In this document: positions 16,201 through 25,969 of the stretch, piece by piece
How positions within the stretch are numbered: the stretch's first letter is position 1
How the letters are laid out: every line of letters starts with the position of its first letter
Origin: Cochliopodium minus
Lineage: Eukaryota > Discosea > Himatismenida > Cochliopodiidae
Assembly: GCA_024220525.1 (NCBI GenBank)
Contig: JAMYWO010000048.1
Span: 127,631-191,630 of the forward strand
DNA length: 64,000 nucleotides
Reading direction: 5' to 3'
The notes under the pieces: model-generated
Told to the model about the DNA's origin: nothing
Seen by the model: only the letters and a program-made list of their open reading frames with translations
The model's database searches: none
Program-made: the position numbers and the translations under genes

Positions 16201-18032
16201 TTCTTCTTTCTTGGTTTTCCCTTTGAATCCTTTCTTGATCATGAAACTTCTTCTGTCTCTCCTCTTCCTCTTTCTTCTTGTGCTCCTCATCTCTTTTGTA
16301 TTTTTCCTCTTCTTCTTTCCTCCTCTGCTCCTCCTTGAGACGTTCCAATCTCTCGGCCTCTTGTCTCCTGTTGTTCTCCAACTCATCCAGTCTCTTTCTC
16401 TTCTCCTCTTCTTCCTTTTTCCTGAGCTCTTCTCTGATTCTTAAAAGTTCTTCTTCTTTAGAACCAGAAGTACCTCTCATAGTAAGCAAAGAAGGAGGTG
16501 GAGCAACCTTCTTGACAGGTCTTTGGGAGGATTGTTGTTCTTCCAACACTTCAGCGTAGGTAGAAGGAATGAGACCTTGTTGTTGTGTAGATTCGTTCAA
16601 GACACGCCACCAACTTTCGTTGGTCTTTTCAACTAACACCAAGACATCTCCTGCTTTGATAGTGAGCATATCTTGTCTTTCTCCGGTGAAATCATATTTT
16701 ATCTTCACTCTTGTTTGTTGTGGTTGTTGTGGTTGTTGTGATGGAGATTGTGATACTTGGGTAGATGGAGTATTATTGGGTTGTGAATTGGATGGATTAT
16801 CCAAATCTTTGACATAAGTGGATGGAACGAAGCCGATATTTCCATTTGAATCTTGGACCCTCCACCATTGTGTTGAAGAATCTAATATAATGAATGCTTC
16901 GCCCTTTTTAAAGGAAAGATAATCCTTTTTGTTAATTTCATAATCATGAATCGCAATACCCTGTCTCTTCTGTGGCATATTGAAAACATTGGGTATCTGT
17001 GGTGTGCTGGAGGTATTGTTATGCAAATTGAATTGAGGTGATGGAGTATTGAGGCTAAGAATGGGCTGGCTCTGTGTTAGATTATTGGGGATACTATTTG
17101 ATTGATTGAGGGTAGGTATACTTCCATTAGATTGATTTAATGGAGGAGGGATATTGTTTGGCGGTTGTGTAAAAGTTATGGTGGTATTGATTCCCAGTGG
17201 AAGAGGGATATTTGATGGTGTTGATTGATTCACACTCAATTGAGGTGTCAATAAAGGAGGAGGGATGATATTTAGGGGAGAGAATGATCCCGTATTATTA
17301 TTATTATTATTAAATAGTGAGGGTGGTGTAAATGTATTGTTATTCATCCCCAATTGTGGTGTTAATAGCGGTGGTGGATTTAATGAGATGTTATTCAATC
17401 CAATTGGAGGTGTTAATAGTGGTGGTGAGTTGAATGTATTGTTATTCATCCCCAATTGTGGTGTTGATAATGGAGGAGGGATGTTTAATGGTGTTGTTTG
17501 ATTGATACCCATTTGAGGTGTTGATAACGGAGGAGGAATATTGTTTGTGATTGTATTAATATTGGTTTGAATTTGAAGATATTTGACTGGAACATATCCT
17601 ATTTTTCCATCCAATGATCCTCTCCACCATTCACTGTTATCCTGACTAATAATAGTCAAGATATTTCCTTTATTTATACATAAAAATCCTTCCTTCTCTG
17701 ATTTATAATCATATAATACCACTGCTGTTATTGTTGATATATTCGTCTTTTCTATTATTTTTACATAAGATGATGGAATTAATCCAATCTTTCCATTGGC
17801 TTCTCCTCTCCACCATTGATCTGTTTTCTTTTCAAATATTTTTATTACGGTATTCTTCGAGAATGAACAAATATCATCCCTTGGTGCATTATAATCATAA
17901 ATTGCAATTGCTATTGAAATTCATGTTTGAATTGTTCATTAAAAAAATGGTTTGAATATGAAGGAAAATATAAAATTTTATAAAATGATTAAGATTTCAG
18001 AATTCTTCTTTACCTTCTTCATAATTATCCAT
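13227..18032 (-). CDS. four-SH3, coiled-coil, polyproline scaffold protein (1450 aa)
   Basis: Exons 18032-18014, 17910-15954, 15749-15468 and 15321-13227 total 4353 nt in frame. SH3 domains lie at residues about 7-60 (AIYDYNA then WWRGEANGKIGLIPSSYV), 65-118 (VLYDYKS then WWRGSLDGKIGYVP), 318-372 (AIHDYEI then WWRVQDSNGNIGFVPS) and 410-458 (IKYDFTG then SWWRV). All keep ALYDY, WW and PxxY. A linker rich in Pro/Asn separates SH3-2 and SH3-3. Residues about 494-752 are a Glu/Arg/Lys coiled coil. The last about 690 residues are disordered, with repeated NLPPPP blocks and two copies of KRVSFGIEPENKRSSSDNH, which contains an RVxF-type PP1-docking sequence. By family analogy (Abp1, cortactin and CIN85-like proteins) it probably scaffolds actin or endocytic partners. 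The proline blocks could bind its own SH3s. Confidence 0.85.
13880..14165 (-). repeat. tandem repeat coding ELVPPTNLPPPPK units
   Basis: Six or more near-identical copies of 39-60 nt inside the last exon of the SH3 scaffold, encoding ELVPPTNLPPPPK with variants (TKELVPPTNLPPPP). Wobble positions differ slightly, so the array has been expanding recently but under coding constraint. Such arrays are prone to length change. Confidence 0.8.
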
Positions 18033-18289
18033 TTAAATAAATTTAATGCACAATCTATCCAAATTAAAAGGATGATTAATCAAAGGATGTGAGATGAAAT
18101 TTTTTTTATTATTTTTTCAAAATTGTGAAAAATAATTATTTTGTCAGATCTTGAATGTTTAATTGATAAAATCAAAATTCTCAAAATAATTACTCATCTA
18201 TATGTACAATAATTATCAAACAATAAAATTTTGGTTCAATAAATAATAAAAAAATAAAAAAAAATTCTTTTCTCATAATAAAGGCCATC

Positions 18290-19713
18290 ATGTCAGACAA
18301 ACAAGTTGCTTCAGAACATATTAATGAACCAAAGTAACATATATGAAGAATATATCCATATAATTCCAAATAAAACAAATATGAAATTTTTTTAAAAACT
18401 TATTGATCTTAATAACAAAAGCAATCGTATAATAGTCAACAGCCTCAGTTTTGAAACAGATGAAAGTAATTTTTTTTTTTTAATATCTCCAGATTTTTCC
18501 ATCAAAAATGATTAATTATCTAATTAATTTAAATTAGATGGATTGAGAGAATATTTTTCTCAATATGGAACTGTAATAGCAGTGGAAATACCAATAAATA
18601 GATCTCAAAATAGATCACGTGGATTTGGATTTGTTACTTTCTGTAAGAAGAATATAAAAAAAATAAATTCATCATAAAATGAAACAAAAAATAATTATTG
18701 ATATTTTTGCCAACAAATTTTTTTTTTAAAATATATATATAATATCAGCATCTATAGAAGAAGCAACCAAAGCGAATGATCAAAGCCTCACTCATGAATT
18801 GAATGATAGAAAGGTAAGAACAGATTTTGCCAATAAAAAAGAGAAAGAAAACAGAGAAGATGGACATGGAATAAAGAAGCTCTATATTGGAAAGCTTCCA
18901 CAACAAGTGAATGAGACTGAATTGAAAGAATACTTTGAACAATTTGGGAAGGTCAGTGATGCATTCATCTCCACAGTCAAATTTGCACCAGAATTGAATG
19001 GATACCCTCAACATAAGGGATATGGTTTCGTGACCTTCGAGAGCGATGAGGATGCCAACAAAGCAGTGAAACACAAATCACATGTGCTCAAGAACACCAA
19101 CATCTTTGTCAGAAAAGCCATCCCTCAAAATGATGAGAAATCACCCAAGGATAGAAGAAACAAGGGAGAGAGAAAGAACAAGGGAGGAAGAAGAAACAAT
19201 GAAGGAAGAAATAATGAAGGAAGAAGAAATAAGGAAGGATCTTCTTCTCAAAGCAAAACATCTGATTCACAACAAGATACCACCACCTCTACTCCTTCTA
19301 CTTCTACTACTTCTTCTACTTCCAATAACAACAGCAACAGTTCTGGAGAAAAGAAGGCTGTTGTGGTCAAGAGAAAGGAAGACACCAAGACCGAAGGAGG
19401 ATCATCCTCTTCTACCCAAACATCCAACACTGCCACCTCCTCTACCAACAACACCTCTATCAGCTCCAAACCAACCACCTCCAACAAGAGCAAGATCGTT
19501 GTCAATCAAGCTCCTAAGACTACCATTGTCATCAGCAAGAACCCTGTCAACCCTTGGACTAAGTCTCAGAGCACTAACACCCAACCTCAGAGTTCTGAAG
19601 AGTACCCTACTTTGGGTGGCAAGAAGAAACCCAATGTAAAGAAAACCACCACCACTACCACTACTGTAACTACCACTATTATTAACGAAAAAGATGACAA
19701 AGAAGAGAATTAA
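18290..19713 (+). CDS. RNA-binding protein with two RRMs and low-complexity tail (385 aa)
   Basis: Exons 18290-18333, 18422-18465, 18538-18642 and 18749-19713 total 1158 nt in frame. RRM1 spans residues about 18-95 with RNP2 RIIVNSLSF and RNP1 SRGFGFVTF. RRM2 spans about 105-185 with RNP2 KLYIGKLP and RNP1 KGYGFVTF. A Lys/Arg/Gly/Asn patch follows (KGGRRNNEGRNNEGRR), then a Ser/Thr/Asn-rich tail, and near the end NPVNPWTK and SEEYPTLGGKK, a (E/D)(Y/F)PTLG motif seen in some translation-linked RNA-binding proteins. Likely a cytoplasmic or nuclear mRNA-binding protein. The exact orthologue is unclear. Confidence 0.85.
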
Positions 19714-19884
19714 ATCTCCCCCTTTTATTTTCTTTCTCCCTCTTCTCGATTGAATATGAACATTTTTAAAAATTAAACATTAAATTTTATTATTAAAGAA
19801 TTGATTTTACATTTTTAGGGAATTACATACAACACAATATTTATATTTTACAAAACTGATCAGTTCTTGAAATATTTAATAACT

Positions 19885-21673
19885 TTAAAAAGGAATCAAA
19901 TCTCCAAAATATACAGTTTCCGTATCTTTCTTTATCTCACAGTCATAGTTTGGAGTGCAAAATAGAACGGAGCTCATTCTGTTTTTGGGGTTGTGTTTGT
20001 CAGAAACAACTCGATGAATGCAAGACATCAGTTTATGATTATCCTGTGTCATCAACTCCAAAATATCTCCACAATTAACGACCATGCTCATACCTAGAAA
20101 TAAAAAATTAATAGACAAGTCCAAATATTACAACTTTGTTAGCGGATATAATAACTAACAAAATTTAAACTGTTGATTATATTTTTGGACATCCCTAAAA
20201 AATTATAAAATAAAAAATGGATCAACTTGCCATTTGGAACTTCGTTAATGGATGTCCACTTATTATCAGTAAAAACTTGCAAGTAATCTTCCCCAATGTT
20301 GTCTTGGCAAAGGAGGGTGATAGTAGAAAGGTCTTTGTGTGGCTTTAGTCTCAGTTCTTGGCTTTGATTCCTTTTTTAAAATTAAAAAATAAAAAAAACT
20401 GAAAAAATAAATAAAATGAAATAAAATAAATAAAATGAAATAAAATAAATAAAATGAAATAAAATAATATTAAAAAAGTTAAAATAAAAATAAAAACAGT
20501 TCGTCAGTAATATTCAGGCCAAAAGTAGAATTATTTTGTTGGTATTCATAAGTTTTGGGATGTTCAACAACATTGTTGCATTTTTCATTTTCTTGCTTGA
20601 TTATTGGGACATATTTTTTGAACTCCAGTGTGTAATCTAAATTTAGAACAAAAAACAAGTTTAAAATAATTTAATTTTGTTATAAACGAAAAAAACAATT
20701 TACTATTAATTTATTTCTATTTTTTATTTATTTTTATTTTTTCAAAATTCTATTCATTTATAATCTGTTTTTAATAATTGAATTTATTTTTTGTTAAATT
20801 ATTATTGTTAAATAACTTTTTTTTCTGACCTTTGAGAGTGTGGAAACTGATCAAATCAATGTCCAAAACCTCTGAAAGACTTTTGAAGAGAATGTCAGCG
20901 ATTTGACTTTTTTCGTCAAAAATTCTCTGCATTCTTACTTTGTAATCTGAGTGTTCTCCCCACTTGATGCCTCCATGCTGTATGAACTCGCTGCTAGAGT
21001 CTATGAGCTCCAGATATTTCGATCTGAGTTCTAGATTAAAAAATTAAAATCAAATAAAAAAAATATGAAAAATACTGAATGAAAAATAATAAATAAATTA
21101 AAAATAAAATATTAAATGAAAAAAATTTTATAAAAATATTTTTTAATAATTTTTCTCACCTAGTTCATTTTTGTCAACCCTCCCTGTAAATAAAAAAACA
21201 AATAAATTCATTTTTTTTTTGTTATTTTTTTTGAAACCTATTTGAAATGCATGAATATCTTCTTGGAAAGAATCCAGTTCTTGGTCTCCTTTTCCATGGT
21301 AACTGTATCAAATTTTGTTAAAATTTTTTTGTTGATCAAATTGCAATTTGTTGATAACTTTACAAATAAAAACCTATAAATTCAGTTATTAATAAATTTC
21401 AGTGAAATATATATATATTTATAAATATATATTTTATTATGATCACTGTAATGAACCTCTAGGATTTTTCTTATCAGAGATATTGTTGATCAAGAATTGT
21501 TGATTGTTGAATATCTCGTCCATTTCATTGAATAAATTTGGAGAGAGATGATTGGTGAGATTAGTCAGTTGGAAACAGGTATTTTTTTTGAGGGATCTGT
21601 AAATCTGATTTTTGAATTCTTTTGAATTGGATTGATAGAGGGCAAAATCAATCTTTGGTATAAAACTTTTCAT
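19885..21673 (-). CDS. 2-oxoglutarate/Fe(II) oxygenase, isopenicillin-N-synthase-like
   Basis: Seven exons: 21673-21447, 21302-21238, 21183-21160, 21030-20830, 20636-20498, 20370-20231 and 20093-19885. They total 1005 nt in frame, 334 residues, the usual length for the family. The facial triad is visible: HKD in LKPHKDLSTITLL, and the second His in CIHRVV. The 2OG-binding Arg lies in NRMSSVLF. VNCGDILELMT is the conserved strand before the HRV. The N-terminal IDFALYQ matches the DIOX_N start. It should hydroxylate or oxidise a small molecule; substrate unknown. The sixth intron begins GC (AATG|GCAAGT), a GC-AG intron, and carries a MITE at 20114-20195. Exon 3 is only 24 nt. Confidence 0.85.
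20114..20195 (+). mobile_element. MITE copy 2, inside the last intron of the 2OG oxygenase
   Basis: Runs from GACAAGTCCAAATATTACAA to TTTTTGGACATCCC with inverted, similar ends, and TA on both sides (AATA|GACA, CATCCC|TAAA). It lies wholly within the GC-AG intron and does not touch the splice sites. Confidence 0.85.
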
Positions 21674-22187
21674 TTTTTTTTTAAAAATTATATTGCTTAT
21701 ATCATTTCTTTTCTTTTAAATGCTTTGAATGATTCCAATTTTTTTAATTAACATTTAATTATTTTGTTGGACCTTTACTTTAAACATCTCTTTTAAAGAT
21801 GCTATCAAAAGATAAAATTTTTGAAAATAAATGAAAAATTAATTTAAGATCGGGCTAGTGTGAAAATAAAATTGTAATCTTGTGCTTTTTTGTGAGGTGA
21901 ACAATAAAGAATTTAAAGAACAACTAAAATTAATTTCACCTCAATTTCTTCCTCATATTATAAATTTCTTTTTATAAAAGATTCAACTATTCCTAACATT
22001 TAAACAAAGGTAATTTATAAAACTTATTCATCTACTTTTTTGAAGAACAGTGGAAAAAAAAGATTACAGATTTAATAATGAAAAAAAATAGTTTTCTAGT
22101 TTTTATTGAAATTTCATTAAATAAAAAAATTAAACTTGATAATATCTCTAGTTAATTTTGGAGAAAATAATAAATTAAATTCACATT
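21674..22187. other. intergenic, divergent promoters presumed
   Basis: About 510 bases between divergently transcribed genes. AT-rich, with no ORF or structured element that I can support. Both promoters must lie here. Confidence 0.5.
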
Positions 22188-22580
22188 GTGATGTGTTTTC
22201 AAAAACAAAAAAAAAAAAAAAGTATATATCCTAATATATTTGAACCCATGAGAAGAAAAATTAGTAAACAGAAAAAAAATAATAAGGACATCTCTAAAAA
22301 AGTGATGATGAAAAATCTAAAGAGAAATTCAAAAGAACTTTTAGAATTTGAAAGCATGGAAACAAAGGAGCTGCATGAATTTTTATCCAAAAAAGGATTT
22401 GAAAATGAAGCTATCAAATTAAAAAAAGAACAAATTAATGCAAATGATTTTGTTTTCTTAGCATCGGATGAAGAAGGATTGGAGATTTTAAATAGGGATT
22501 TTGGATTTAATGAAATCCAAATTGATAAGCTGCTCAATCTATTTCAATACATACGTTTAATTAAAAAGAGTTTTTTGTGA
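22188..22580 (+). CDS. small SAM-domain-like protein, paralogue of 2065-2364
   Basis: Single exon, 130 residues from the first ATG. A Lys-rich, Asn-containing N-terminal extension of about 45 residues precedes a region alignable to the paralogue at 2065-2364 (ISKKVMMKNLKRNSKELLEF, HEFLSKKGFENEA, GFNEIQIDKLLNLFQ). The SAM-like core covers residues about 50-125. A later ATG (MMKNLKR) would give a length nearer the paralogue, so the start is uncertain. Probably an oligomerising or adaptor peptide. Confidence 0.7.
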   Translation: MMCFQKQKKKKSIYPNIFEPMRRKISKQKKNNKDISKKVMMKNLKRNSKELLEFESMETKELHEFLSKKGFENEAIKLKKEQINANDFVFLASDEEGLEILNRDFGFNEIQIDKLLNLFQYIRLIKKSFL

Positions 22581-22936
22581 TGAATTAAAGTTTATTGATT
22601 GTATTTATTCCATTTAATTTGTGTTTTGCTTTATTTTGATATCTTAATCCCATCCATTCGAATTAAGGTATTTATTTAATTAAATAAATTTTAAATCAAA
22701 AATGGACATCTATTTGAGATTAACTTGTTGGTAATGAGCTAGTTGCAATTAATATTTATCCAGATCATAGAACCCAAAGATTATAAATAAAATTTTTTTT
22801 TAATGATATGTCAATGTTAATGTAAAATTATGTTGCAATTACATTGCATACAACAAAAAAAAAAAATTAGGCGAAAATATTTAATTATATTTCATTAAGT
22901 CTTTTTGATCTCTTCAATCAAACCAATTATCATTTC

Positions 22937-23293
22937 TCATAGGCTAGATTTGATTTGATATGCACAAATTTGATATGCAAGTAAAAGAGCCCACACTTGG
23001 ATTGTTGGAGATTGTTTGAATTTGGTTTCAGCAGCTTTAAATGTTTTTACTCTTGCAAATACAGTTTCAATTTCTGATCTATATTTGTATTGGCTTGCAT
23101 TATATTGATCAATTGAAGATGAATTATTTGGATTTGCACTTGGGGTTAAAAGAGAAGTTTCAGACCTTGGAAATCCTCTATCTGTAAAAGCTCTACCTCC
23201 ATGTTCCAAATATATTTGCCTTGTCCTACTCAATCTAAATACAGATTGATCTGAAGTACTTCCAGGAGAAATAACAATATAATAATTCACCAT
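22937..23293 (-). pseudogene. PIF/Harbinger DDE transposase, C-terminal half
   Basis: 118 residues matching the second half of a DDE_Tnp_4 nuclease: GSTSDQSVF, then TDRGFPRSE (second catalytic Asp), LLTPSANPN, and RSEIETVFARVKTF (catalytic Glu). The N-terminal half, with the first Asp and the helix-turn-helix, is missing: upstream sequence (23294-23470) has no continuing frame. Cannot be active by itself. Confidence 0.8.
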
Positions 23294-23519
23294 TTAATCC
23301 ACAAGTTGCACATGAAGGCAATGAAAAATAAATTTTTTTTTTATAAATTTTTAAGAATATTCAGAAAATACCATTATAGTATGCATGTTGATTTGGGAAT
23401 TTCCTGTTCCTTCTATGTACAGTTAATTTCAGTCATATTCTTTAATAGATATAAAAATATGAAGAGACAAAAAAATCAAAAAAAAAAAAATTGATACTTC
23501 TAACTGTAATATTTATTAC

Positions 23520-23965
23520 TCAGATCAAAACCAAAACAATAACAACATCCCCTCCCAATTTTCAAATATCTTGAATCCAATTTTTGATGAAGAACCTTCA
23601 CAATTAGAAATTATATCTCAAGTCCCTCAAAATGTGAACCAAAGAGTTGGAGGTTCTCGAGTTGTAAACATGAGGAAAAAATCAACCTAACTTACTTGGA
23701 ATCCAGATTTGGTATATAGGATGCTTGAATCAGCACAAAAACAACAAGACAGAACAGGTGCAACAAAATGGAAGAAGCACAAACAAAGGCAATACAAGAA
23801 GGGAAGTTTGAGGACAGTTTTGATAAATTGATCAAATTGTGGACAATCCAGATTATGTCCAAGAATCCTGAAATGGCACCTGCTCTAATATCATTTCTGG
23901 GAGTTAATCAGGCAATCACTCACTTTTCCAAATTCCAATTAAAAGAATTTACAATAATTAAATAA
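23520..23965 (+). pseudogene. Harbinger accessory (Myb/SANT-like) gene, broken
   Basis: Plus-strand reading gives an Asn/Gln-rich segment, then TWNPDLVYRMLESAQKQQ, a Myb/SANT-like helix pattern typical of the second Harbinger gene, with an in-frame stop before TWNP. A shift then leads to MEEAQTKAIQEGKFEDSFDK and further helices to 23965. It lies head-to-head with the transposase fragment between the terminal repeats. Assignment rests on position and the W-containing helix. Confidence 0.5.
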
Positions 23966-24120
23966 TTTTTTTTTTAATCTATTTTTTTTTAATCTTTTTT
24001 TGAATGCAAAGTAATTGCAACATAATTTTACATTGACATTTACATATCATTAAATAAAAAAATTTGATATCTAAATAATATTCCTATGTAAAAATATAAG
24101 GATATTGCAACTTGCTCAAT

Positions 24121-25782
24121 GAGCATATTGAAAGATTGAAATTATTGAAGAAATTGGAGGAAGAAAATAGGCATAACAAAAAAAAATTGAGAGGTAAATT
24201 AAGAATTATTTATAATATAAATTTAAATTTATTTTTATTATTTTCATCAAAGAATCATTTGAAGATACTATTTCTTTACATAATTCAATTGATTTTTGTA
24301 TAGAATTAATCGAATTCACTCTTAAAAATCAAGATAATGATCCATTTGTAAATTGTATTGAAGATAATACAAGCTCCAGACTATCAAAATTGTTCTCATT
24401 TAATCCAAGAAGGCAAAGAAATAAGTACAAAAGTGGTAATAATTTATATTTTAATTTATTTTCAATATAAAAAATTTAACCAAATAATATTAATTTTCCT
24501 CCAGCTGTAAACCTGAAAGCAATGTCCCAAGTATCAAGAGAAATAGATGAAACATTGGTGAGGATAAAAAAAAAGAAGAAAGAAGAAATCCAAATATTAT
24601 TGTGTGGGAATGATGAAATTGGAAAATTAGAATTCTGCAAACAAATGGTGACAGAAAAAAAAAATATTTAAAATTTGTGACAAAAAATATATATGCTTCT
24701 TCAAAATTTTATTTATTTTTTAATCTTAAAATTTTCTTTAGAAACTGATATATATGAAAGATATACTCGCAAAGGAAGAAGAGAGGATGGAATACAAAAA
24801 GTTTATAATTTCGAATTTATACACCAACATGGAAATACTCGTGAGACATGCAATAATAAAGGAGATAGAATTGGAGGAGGAAACCAAAAATTTGATAAAT
24901 CAATTCAAAGAATTTTCAGAAACAAGTAAGTTAGATGAAAAAAATGCAAAAGTAATAGAAAGACTATGGAAGACAGAAGAAATGGAAGATATCCACAAAA
25001 GCATAAACAATCTCCCTTATGGTTATGATATAGCAATTAACCATTATTTCAATAAGATCAGAGAGATCGCAAAGAAGGATTATGTTCCAACTATGTCTGA
25101 TGTCGCTCTATGCAGAAAGAATGGAGCAGGAATTGATGAAATCAAATTTGCACTTAATGACCTAGATTTCAACATAATGTGCCCCCTCAAGGAGAGAATC
25201 CTCAACAAGAAACATATCGCTTCATCTGAATTTAATTTGATTGTCTATGTCGCCTCCCTCGCTGATTATAGGAGATACGAAAACTGCAATCACGAACTCA
25301 TGCTCATTTTTCTAATGATCAACAAGCGTTTTGAGAGAGAAGGAAAGAGCTGCCTCCCCAGAAGAGTCAGTCTCTATCTCCTCCAGAAGATAGGTGATAA
25401 TCGAAAGAATAAGCTCAAAAGTGCGATTGCTCGTTGCGCAAAGTTGATTAATTCTAAACAATTTCAATACACTGATGTTTTTATCATCTTGAACCACAAG
25501 GATCTCTTCCAGGATTTCCTCCCTTCCAATCCCCTCTCAAAATATTTTTCAGAATTCAAAAAAAAGAACACCTACAAAAATGCTTTGAAATATATTCAAA
25601 ATAGGTTTTCGGGGATCGATAAATGTGAAGCAGAAAAGAAGAAAAACAAAATTGTCCGCGAAAAAAGATCAATGTACTTCCTTGAGGCATGTTCTGGTGA
25701 TGAAGACAACGTCAAATTTGTCTGGAATGCAGTTAATGAGCTAACTTTCAAGAAAGTATTGAGATTTTCAAATCTCTTTTAA
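24121..25782 (+). CDS. G-protein alpha-subunit-like protein with eroded GTPase motifs
   Basis: Exons (to)24193, 24253-24435, 24505-24647 and 24742-25782 splice in frame to about 455 residues. Alignment landmarks of heterotrimeric G-alpha are clear: IQILLCGNDEIGKLEFCKQM (G1), KLIYMKDIL, LWKTEEMEDIHKS, REIAKKDYVPTMSDV, GAGIDEIKFAL (switch I), FIILNHKDLFQDFL (G4), and EACSGDEDNVKFVWNAVNEL (G5). Key residues are gone: the P-loop GxGESGKS is GNDEIGKL, the switch I TTG is GAG, and DVGGQRSERKKW has become NIMCPLKERI. G4 keeps N-x-K-D. It is probably a pseudo-GTPase. The 5' end is unclear because the first exon abuts the transposon end at 24117 and shows no ATG in frame. An N-terminal extension of about 80 residues is unrecognised. 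Confidence 0.75.
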
Positions 25783-25969
25783 GAAAAACAAGAGAATTTA
25801 CATTTTTCCTGTCTTATTTTGTACAATTAAATTTTCTTAAAAAAAAAAACATTTTATTATCTGATTTTGCCTCTTTGCGAAAGATAATGGTTGCTAGATC
25901 ACCCAATATTAGATTGAATTTTGAATAAAATAAAAAAATATAAAGATCCATTTTTGAGTGAGAAATAAT
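25783..25969. other. short intergenic spacer
   Basis: AT-rich spacer between two plus-strand genes, presumably the promoter of the kinase-like gene; no motif singled out. Confidence 0.5.

Larger units (their letters stand above)
22736..24117. mobile_element. Harbinger/PIF-type DNA transposon, degraded, with long terminal inverted repeats
   Basis: Left end GAGCTAGTTGCAAT and right end ATTGCAACTTGCTC are inverted repeats flanked by AAT on both sides (22733-22735, 24118-24120), a 3-bp target duplication as expected for the superfamily. A second inverted pair inside the ends (AATGATATGTCAATG near 22803, CATTTACATATCATT near 24033) extends the similarity to about 120 bp. Inside are a minus-strand DDE transposase fragment and a plus-strand DNA-binding ORF, the two-gene layout typical of Harbinger. 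Both genes are incomplete, so the copy is non-autonomous. An orphan right end lies at 1711-1781. Confidence 0.8.

Noticed and set aside
22937-23293. Host nuclease gene (HARBI1-like)
   Set aside because: It lies inside terminal inverted repeats with a target duplication and lacks the first catalytic Asp, so it is a transposon fragment.
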